Shown: piece after piece, positions 16,263-23,301 of the stretch
Numbering within the stretch: the stretch's first letter is position 1
Layout of the letters: every line of letters starts with the position of its first letter
NCBI GenBank assembly: GCA_937891805.1
Contig: CALATK010000141.1
Location: 1-23,301, forward strand
Reading direction: 5' to 3'
Source of the DNA: an uncultured Fibrobacter sp.
Lineage (GTDB): Bacteria > Fibrobacterota > Fibrobacteria > Fibrobacterales > Fibrobacteraceae
DNA: 23,301 nt
Made by a program: the position numbers and the translations under genes
The notes under the pieces: model-generated
Database searches by the model: none
What the model saw: the letters and a program-made list of their open reading frames with translations, nothing else
What the model was told of the DNA's origin: nothing

Positions 16263-17152
16263 CTAGACCTCAGACCTGTAATGGTCAAACATTTTCTTGA
16301 GTGTTTTTCGAATGTCGGTGCCGTTCCAGTATTTTTGAATACGGCTATTGTCGGCGCAGAGGTAGAGCGTTTCGACTGGGCGGACTTTATCGGGGTCCAC
16401 TACGATTTCAATATCGACTGGCGTTAACTTTAAGATTACGTCTTTCAACAGGTCTTCAATCTTGTGGGCGATACCAGAACCTACATTGTAGATGTCGAAT
16501 TCGTTTTCGTTCTCAAGTAGCATGCGGTAGACGTGGACCACGTCTTCTACGTCCGAAAAATCCCGCCGGGCGCTCAGGTTGCCCACGAGAATCTTGCCGG
16601 GCTTGCCCGACTTGTCAATTTCGGCGACCTGCTTTACAAAGCTCGGAAGCGCAAAAGAGGTGGTCTGTCCGACGCCTGTGTGGTTGAAAGAGCGGGTGCA
16701 CACAATTTTCATACCGTATTTCTTGCGGTATAGTTGTGCAAAGTTTTCTTGTGCGATTTTCGAGATTCCGTAAGGGTTGCTGGCCTCTAGCGGGTTTGTT
16801 TCCTTAAGCTTTGTTGCGCCTTCGGGAACGGCGTATTCTTCGGCGCTCCCGATTAAAAGTGTCTTTGCCTGCGGTGCATGCTTGCGGACAGCTTCTAGCA
16901 GATTCAGCGTTCCGTTTACGTTCACGCTGATGGTGTCGGCTGGGCTTTTCCATGAGGCTCCAACAGAACTGATGGCGGCAAGATTCACAACGGCGTCGGG
17001 TTTTGCGCCTTCGATGAGCGCTTCCACCTGGCCTGCGTTTAGCAGGTTCAGTTCGGGAAGGTCCGCCTGAACGACGGAATGTCCCGCGGATTCAAGTTCG
17101 CGGGTTAAATACCGCCCTACGAATCCAGAAGCCCCGACGATGACGACTTTCA

Positions 17153-17153
<1 letters not shown>
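16263..17153 (-). CDS. rmd: GDP-4-keto-6-deoxy-D-mannose reductase
   Basis: Reduces GDP-4-dehydro-6-deoxy-D-mannose, the product of Gmd, probably to GDP-D-rhamnose. The 296-residue short-chain dehydrogenase has GASGFVG at 7-13, the strand LLIGSAEEY, and the catalytic pair Y128/K132 (YGISK). The Rmd-type stretches RSFNHTGVGQ, GNLSARRDFSDVEDVVHVY and YNVGSG also match. The ATG at 17153 shares its A with the gmd stop (TGATG); a TTG one codon earlier is possible but less likely, and AAGGAAAG lies 5 nt before that TTG. Stereochemistry of the product, D-rhamnose or D-talose type, cannot be read from sequence. Confidence 0.92.
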
Positions 17154-18265
<1,112 letters not shown>

Positions 18266-19300
18266 ATGAACAAGAAAATCGTTAAATTCCTGGCTGTAGT
18301 GGCAGTCCTTTCAGGAAGCTTGTTCTTTGGCTGTTCGACTTCCGATTCAGGAACGGACTCGTTTTCCAGCGAGGACGCACTTGTTTATCAGAAAAACGAT
18401 GCTGCAAGAATGTGGTCACGAATAGATGCCCTCGGAATTGCGGGGTACTTCGATTCTCTTTCCCAAATGGAAAATGCCCCGGTTATTAATGTAGCCTCAC
18501 TTGTCAATCGTCATTGCCCTATTCCGGCTCTTGCGATGGACGAAAATACGCGCTTTTTGGATGAGCTTGAATCCCTGTTCGATGAAGGTGAGCAGGTGAA
18601 GGGTGTTTGCGGAAATGCTCTCAAACTGAACGACGGTCAGGTGGCACCACTCGGTGTGAATTTGATTGATTCCATGAAAATCGGTACGGTGGAATTCTGG
18701 TTCCGCCCGAATGAGGATTTCTACGACAGGAACGCAAGAACCCTGATGGGTAACGACGGTGCCCGAATCCATTTCTTCTATAAGGATGGTGAACTTTATT
18801 TCCAGAAGAACCACCACAACCAGCACTTCTTTGTGAAAGGTAAAGCCAATCTGAAAAACGACTGGAACTTGATTGCCGGCCAGTGGGGTGACGGTTACAT
18901 GAGCGTGTGGCTGAATGGAGAGATGGTCGCCTGCTGGGAACACGATAAGGGCTATGCTCCGGCAACGCGAGGAGTTCCGTTCGAAAACCTTGTCGTCATT
19001 GGCTATAAATCCGGATGCTGCATGGAAGGCGCTGGTCAGTATACAGGCATGACCACGTCCGGTGCTTTTGACCAATTCCGCATTTCGAACATCCCGCGTT
19101 ACAAGATGCCGGACAACGTCGTTACCGAACCTGACTCGTCGGTAAGCGATGCTTCTGTTGTCGATACCATTCCGGTAGATACGCTTGTAAATGACTCTGT
19201 GCCTGTAGATACTGCTACAAACGATATGCTTGTCGCAGATACTACAGAGGTGGCACGACCGAGAAGGACTCTGTGCAAGAACCCTTGTGGTCGCTGCTGA
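18266..19300 (+). CDS. LamG-domain lipoprotein, first part (frame broken)
   Basis: Lipoprotein with a signal peptide (MNKKIVKFLAVVAVLSG) and lipobox-like LFFG before C23. After a Ser/Asp-rich linker comes an alpha-helical segment (MWSRIDALGIAGYFDSL), then a concanavalin A-like LamG domain of about 200 residues with GTVEFWFRPN, LYFQKNH, NLKNDWNLIAGQWGDG, WLNGE and DQFRISN. Such domains often bind carbohydrate or other ligands. A Val/Asp/Thr linker with repeats such as VDTIPVDTLVNDSVPVDT follows. The last 14 residues (about VARPRRTLCKNPCGRC) look like out-of-frame sequence. A second LamG copy continues in frame -1, so the intact gene was probably about 1.7 kb. I chose the start at 18266 over 18233 for its AGGAGA and signal peptide. 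Confidence 0.82.
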   Translation: MNKKIVKFLAVVAVLSGSLFFGCSTSDSGTDSFSSEDALVYQKNDAARMWSRIDALGIAGYFDSLSQMENAPVINVASLVNRHCPIPALAMDENTRFLDELESLFDEGEQVKGVCGNALKLNDGQVAPLGVNLIDSMKIGTVEFWFRPNEDFYDRNARTLMGNDGARIHFFYKDGELYFQKNHHNQHFFVKGKANLKNDWNLIAGQWGDGYMSVWLNGEMVACWEHDKGYAPATRGVPFENLVVIGYKSGCCMEGAGQYTGMTTSGAFDQFRISNIPRYKMPDNVVTEPDSSVSDASVVDTIPVDTLVNDSVPVDTATNDMLVADTTEVARPRRTLCKNPCGRC

Positions 19301-19974
19301 ATACGCATGGGGTTTCTCGCTATTTTGTAGATGTTACGCTTCCTGTGGCATCTTCGGTGGCCCAAAAATGTAACCCCCCGGCTCTTGCGATGGACGATAT
19401 TACACTTTACCTTGATGAACTGGAAACAATTTTCCGCGAAGGCGAACTTGTAGAGGGCGTTTGTGGAAAGGCTCTATCTTTGAAGTCTGGCGAAGTAGCT
19501 CCGTCGGGGATTAACCTGATTGATAATATGGTCACAGGTACGGTAGAATTTTGGTTCCGCCCGAATGACGATTTCTTTGATGTGTCGGCTCGAACGCTTC
19601 TTGGAAACGACGATTCCAGGCTTCATTTCTTTGTGAATAATGGAACGCTGTACTTCCAGAAGAATCACACGAATAAGCATTTCTTTGTCAGTGCTCCGGT
19701 GAATCTGAAAAATGACTGGAATCTGATTGCCGGCCAGTGGGGCGATGGTGAAATGAGCCTCTGGTTGAACGGAGAAAAGGTGGCTAGTTCGGTGCATTCG
19801 CTTGGTTACGAAGCTTCTTCGCGTTCCAAGCAATATGCGAATTTGTTGGTAATTGGCTACAAGTCCAAGTGCTGCATGGAAGGTCCGGGCCTCAGCCAGG
19901 CGCTGACGACTTCCGGTGCATACGACCAATTGCGAATTTCGAACACAATGCGCTATTCGACTGCACGTCAGTAA
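19252..19974 (+). pseudogene. LamG-domain lipoprotein, second part in shifted frame
   Basis: From about 19252 the frame one base off continues the protein: TTEKDSVQEPLWSLLNTHG, then a second LamG domain colinear with the first without gaps (GTVEFWFRPN, LYFQKNH, NLKNDWNLIAGQWGDG, CCMEG, DQLRISN). By eye well over half the residues match. This frame is closed upstream by TGA at 19192. A GTG at 19273 with GAGAAGGA 4 nt before could restart translation, giving a 233-residue protein, but it would lack any export signal. A one-base loss near 19249-19265 explains the data best; no slippery heptamer for programmed frameshifting is visible. Confidence 0.8.
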
Positions 19975-20001
19975 TCGAATTTCGTAAATTTTTTGTTGGA
20001 G

Positions 20002-20027
20002 AATCCCGGCTCCTGCCGGGATTTTTT
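20002..20027 (+). terminator. Intrinsic terminator after the LamG gene
   Basis: Perfect 9-bp stem AATCCCGGC / GCCGGGATT with the 4-nt loop TCCT, followed by further T residues. It ends 12 nt before the dnaE start, so dnaE either has a promoter within the short gap or is fed by read-through. Confidence 0.92.
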
Positions 20028-20038
20028 AAATTGCAGCT

Positions 20039-23000
20039 ATGGCTTTTGTTCACCTGCAAGTTCATTCCGAGTTTTCCGTTTTAAAATCATCGGCCCGTCT
20101 CGACGGCATATTGGAAGCTGCCGCTGCAGAAAATGCTCCTGCGGTGGCCCTTACCGACCATGGCGCCATGTTCGGCATCCTGGAAATCCAGACCCGCGGA
20201 AAAGACCTGAACAAGAAACGCAAGGAACAGGGACTCCCGCCAGTCAAGACCATCTACGGCTGTCATGTCTATGTGGATTCGCCAAGCGCAAACCAGAAAG
20301 ACCCGACAACTTATGAACGACTAACCCTCCTGGTAGAAAACGATGTGGGGTATTACAACCTGCTTCGTATAGTGAGTTTCCGCTATGAAGATGGAGACCG
20401 CTGGGCCGAAATCCCGTCGGTCCCGCTGTCGGTGGTAAATGAACACAAAGAAGGCATTATCGCCATTGCAGGGGATTTCTTTAGCCGCTACGGTCAGAAT
20501 GTGGCAGCCGGCCGTAACAGTGTTGCCCGGGAATACATAGAATCCCTAGACAAAATTTTTGACCGGGACCATCTTTACCTTTCGGTTTGCGATAACGGAA
20601 TTCCCCAGCAGAAATTGCTGAATGACTACAATGTGCAGTTGGCTGGGGAGCTAGGCCGCGAAGTGGTGGCCGTAGCCGATGTCCATTATATTAAGCAAGA
20701 AGATGCCCAAGCCCACAAGGTTTTGCGCTGCATTTCTCTTAAAGAAACCCTGAACGATTTTACGGACAAACGGTTCCCTACGGATCAGTTCTATTTTAGA
20801 ACCGAACAAGAGATGGTGGCACTGTTCGGCCACATTCCTGGCGCTATCGAAAACACGGTAAAGATTGCAGAACGCTGTAATTTTACGGTAAAAACCGGTA
20901 TTGGTGATGAATATTGGCCCCGGTTTAAGATTCCCGAAGATTTTTTGGCCTCTGAGGAATACCAGAGTATCAAGGCCATCATGAAGGCGGAATACGATGC
21001 GGAGTACCCTGTTGTTCGCGAAAGGGAACTCAAGGGAGTTATCAAGGATAAAAAGAAAAAGGTGACGGCATCTTATTGTGCCGAAAAGGGAATTGCCGAA
21101 GATGCCCTGACCGACGAAGACAAGGCAGAAATTGAGCGCCTGTCCCAGCCTGAATTTTTTGACGACGACGACAATAAGGCTTGGGAGAAAAACGTTCGTC
21201 GCTGGTGCAAACCGGGTGGTGACGCCGATATCTACATTACGCACCTGTGTAACCAGCGTCTTAAATGGCGTTTCCCCAACGAAGATTTTAAGTTCCCTGC
21301 CCACGATACCGAAGTGGCAGCCCGCATGTACAAGGAACTGAACTGTATCCGCAACATGAACGTGGCGGGCTACCTCTTGATTGTGTGGGACTTTATCAAC
21401 TGGTCCAGGGAACACGGAATTCCCGTGGGTCCTGGCCGTGGATCAGCCGCAGGTTCTCTTGTCACCTACATCATCGGTATTACCGACATTGATCCGCTGA
21501 CCTTTGATTTGCTTTTTGAACGATTCCTGAACCCGGAACGCGTGTCCATGCCCGATATCGATACGGACTTTTCGGATAGGGACCGCGGTCGCGTGATTGA
21601 CTACGTGACCGAAAAATACGGCAAGGAGTGCGTGGGCCAGATTATCACCTACGGTATGCTCAAGTCCAAGGCGGTGATTACCGATGTGGCCCGCGTTTTG
21701 GGTATTCCGCCGCAAGAAGCGAAAGCGATTACCAAGTTATTTCCGCAGCGGACTTTGAATTTCAGCTTGAAGCAGGCCTGGACGGGTAAAGACAAGAAAG
21801 GGAATAACCTGGAAGACGGTTATAGCCCGGAACCCCTGCAGGCCATGATCAATAGCCGTGCCAGCTACCAGAACCTGTGGGACATCGCCAAAAAGCTAGA
21901 GGATTTGCCTCGCCAGACAGGCGTGCACGCCTGTGGTGTGGTGATTACGCCGACTCCGATTTATAACCTTGCGCCATTGTACCGTGCCGCCCCTGAAGAC
22001 ACGCCGGTGGTGATGTACGACAAGCATTACGCCGAAGATATCGGGCTTTTGAAGATGGACTTCTTGGGCCTTATCAACTTGTCCATCATTCAAGACACGG
22101 TGAACATGGTCAAGAAAAACCGCGGCATAGAACTTGACATGGGCCACATTCCGCTGGATGACAAGGAAACCTTTGACCTACTGGGCAAGGGCATGACCAC
22201 GACGGTGTTCCAGTTTGAATCGCCGGGTATGCAAAAGTATTTGCGTGAACTGAAGCCTACCCGAATTTTCGACCTTATCGCTATGAACGCCCTGTATCGT
22301 CCGGGGCCGTTGGAACAGATTCCCCACTTTATTGCCCGTAAGCAGGGTAAAGAAGAAATTGACTGTTACCACCCTGACTTGGAACAGGTGCTTGGCGAAA
22401 CCTACGGTGTGATTGTTTACCAGGAACAAGTGATGAAACTGGCCCAGATTCTGGGCGGATACACCCTGGGTGGCGCTGACAATATCCGTCGTATCATGGC
22501 AAAGAAAATGCCTGAGAAGATGGAAAAACTGGAGCCGGAGTTTTTCAAGAAATGTGAAGCCAATGGCTATGACCATGCGTTGATCCAGAAGGTGTGGGAT
22601 GCGGTGCTTCCGTTCTGCGGTTACGCCTTCAACAAGAGCCATGCTGCCGCCTACGCTTATGTGGCTTACCAGACCGCTTACCTGAAAGCACATTATGGCC
22701 CGGAGTATATGGCCGCTTCCATGACGTCGAAGATGGGCAAGACCGAAGATATCGTCACCATCATTCAGGAATGCAAGCGCTTGGGTATCCCCGTGCTCTC
22801 GCCGGATATCAATTCGTCTCAAGGGATTTTTACCGCCAACACCAAGCACCAGATTCTCTTTGGTCTTGCGGGAATCCGCAACGTGGGAATAGGCGTGGTA
22901 GAAGACGTGGTGGCGGCCCGTGAAAAGGGGGGCCCTTTCAAGTCTATCTTTGATTTCTGTAAGCGGGTGGCGGAATACCAAGGTTCCCTGAAAGAAAAGC

Positions 23001-23301
23001 GCCCGCCCCTCAGCAAAAAGACTTTGGAATGCCTGATTATGGCCGGCGCTCTTGATGGCCTGCCGGGGAGTAGGGCCGTGCTGATGGCCACGGTGGATAG
23101 GGCGCTAGAAGTGGCTGCCCGCTATCAAGAAGACAAGTCCAAAGGACAGATGTCTCTCTTTGATATGGGCGGGGCTGATTCCTCTATTTCTAACATTGCC
23201 GAAGTCTTGGAAGAAGCCGAGGAATGGGGCAGCGTAGAAATGCTCAACAAGGAGCGTGAAGTCCTTGGGCTCTGCCTTTCGGGGCACCCGCTTGACGAAT
23301 T
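20039..23301 (+). CDS. dnaE: DNA polymerase III alpha subunit, 3' end outside window
   Basis: Replicative polymerase catalytic subunit; 1087 residues are present and the frame is open to the edge. The order is an N-terminal PHP domain (VHSEFS, LTDHGAMFG, VADVHY), palm (GPGRGSAAGSLVTYIIG, the catalytic PDIDTDF at 505-511), fingers (ALYRPGPLEQIP, YQEQVM, FNKSHAAAYAYVAYQTAYLK) and the start of the tandem HhH and later domains. In the first PHP motif, the usual HLHVHS reads HLQVHS, with Gln at residue 7 in place of a metal-binding His. About 90 extra charged residues lie between FKIPEDF (296-302) and DIYITHL (397-403). The ATG has no clear Shine-Dalgarno and lies just after a terminator. Confidence 0.96.
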   Translation, partial: MAFVHLQVHSEFSVLKSSARLDGILEAAAAENAPAVALTDHGAMFGILEIQTRGKDLNKKRKEQGLPPVKTIYGCHVYVDSPSANQKDPTTYERLTLLVENDVGYYNLLRIVSFRYEDGDRWAEIPSVPLSVVNEHKEGIIAIAGDFFSRYGQNVAAGRNSVAREYIESLDKIFDRDHLYLSVCDNGIPQQKLLNDYNVQLAGELGREVVAVADVHYIKQEDAQAHKVLRCISLKETLNDFTDKRFPTDQFYFRTEQEMVALFGHIPGAIENTVKIAERCNFTVKTGIGDEYWPRFKIPEDFLASEEYQSIKAIMKAEYDAEYPVVRERELKGVIKDKKKKVTASYCAEKGIAEDALTDEDKAEIERLSQPEFFDDDDNKAWEKNVRRWCKPGGDADIYITHLCNQRLKWRFPNEDFKFPAHDTEVAARMYKELNCIRNMNVAGYLLIVWDFINWSREHGIPVGPGRGSAAGSLVTYIIGITDIDPLTFDLLFERFLNPERVSMPDIDTDFSDRDRGRVIDYVTEKYGKECVGQIITYGMLKSKAVITDVARVLGIPPQEAKAITKLFPQRTLNFSLKQAWTGKDKKGNNLEDGYSPEPLQAMINSRASYQNLWDIAKKLEDLPRQTGVHACGVVITPTPIYNLAPLYRAAPEDTPVVMYDKHYAEDIGLLKMDFLGLINLSIIQDTVNMVKKNRGIELDMGHIPLDDKETFDLLGKGMTTTVFQFESPGMQKYLRELKPTRIFDLIAMNALYRPGPLEQIPHFIARKQGKEEIDCYHPDLEQVLGETYGVIVYQEQVMKLAQILGGYTLGGADNIRRIMAKKMPEKMEKLEPEFFKKCEANGYDHALIQKVWDAVLPFCGYAFNKSHAAAYAYVAYQTAYLKAHYGPEYMAASMTSKMGKTEDIVTIIQECKRLGIPVLSPDINSSQGIFTANTKHQILFGLAGIRNVGIGVVEDVVAAREKGGPFKSIFDFCKRVAEYQGSLKEKRPPLSKKTLECLIMAGALDGLPGSRAVLMATVDRALEVAARYQEDKSKGQMSLFDMGGADSSISNIAEVLEEAEEWGSVEMLNKEREVLGLCLSGHPLDE

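Noticed and set aside
19240..19275. Programmed -1 frameshift in the LamG gene
   Set aside because: No X-XXY-YYZ slippery heptamer and no clear downstream stem are seen; simple deletion or error is more likely.
20651..21415. 254-codon minus-strand ORF
   Set aside because: Antisense to dnaE, no family features.
22178..22981. 267-codon minus-strand ORF
   Set aside because: Antisense to the fingers region of dnaE; translation is His-rich shadow sequence.

Overview
The window looks like one contig from a Gram-negative bacterium of moderate GC content. My best guess is the Fibrobacter lineage (FCB group). I base this on protein flavour, a shikimate kinase/dehydroquinate synthase fusion, TAnnTTTG-type promoter elements, a loosely lipobox-anchored LamG protein and CTAG-rich intergenic micro-repeats. 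This is an inference from sequence character, not a database match. The window is gene-dense, with no gap above about 205 bp. I see no tRNA, rRNA, CRISPR array, IS element or phage gene.

Positions 1-186 do not belong with the rest. They are AT-rich and encode, on the minus strand, the C-terminal part of peptide chain release factor 1, with arginine coded only by AGA. At about 184-189 the sequence switches, in frame, into a GC-richer radical-SAM methylthiotransferase. The most likely reading is a chimeric assembly junction.

Positions 187-10973 are a long minus-strand run. In transcription order it holds dnaG, sufC, sufD, aroE, aroKB, a GDP-sugar reductase-like epimerase, yajC, def, a SpoIID-like secreted protein and a methylthiotransferase most like the archaeal/eukaryotic CDKAL1 (e-MtaB) type. 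Many junctions overlap by 1-14 nt, which suggests translational coupling. DNA replication, Fe-S assembly, the shikimate pathway and protein maturation are interleaved.

Positions 10974-11040 are a short divergent promoter region between dnaG and der. Both genes have a TAnATTTG element only 4-6 nt before the start codon and no Shine-Dalgarno sequence, suggesting leaderless mRNAs. The plus strand then carries der, plsY (overlapping der by 86 nt) and gpsA. PlsY and GpsA both work with glycerol-3-phosphate in phospholipid synthesis.

Positions 14219-18172 are a compact minus-strand sugar operon: gmd, a GDP-4-keto-6-deoxymannose reductase, a family 4 glycosyltransferase and a multi-pass membrane protein of the lysylphosphatidylglycerol-synthase TM family. 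Together they suggest synthesis and use of GDP-D-rhamnose or a related GDP-6-deoxyhexose for a surface glycan. The operon meets gpsA tail to tail, and one CTAG palindrome supplies both stop codons.

Positions 18266-19974 encode a lipoprotein with two tandem LamG-like domains, split by an apparent one-base deletion in the Asp/Thr/Val-rich linker. A perfect intrinsic terminator follows, then dnaE (DNA polymerase III alpha), which runs off the window end. I found no convincing undescribed defence or mobile system. The most informative points are the chimeric start, the e-MtaB-like enzyme, a probable ACG start on the SpoIID gene, the leaderless divergent promoters, the split LamG lipoprotein and the intergenic CTAG repeats.
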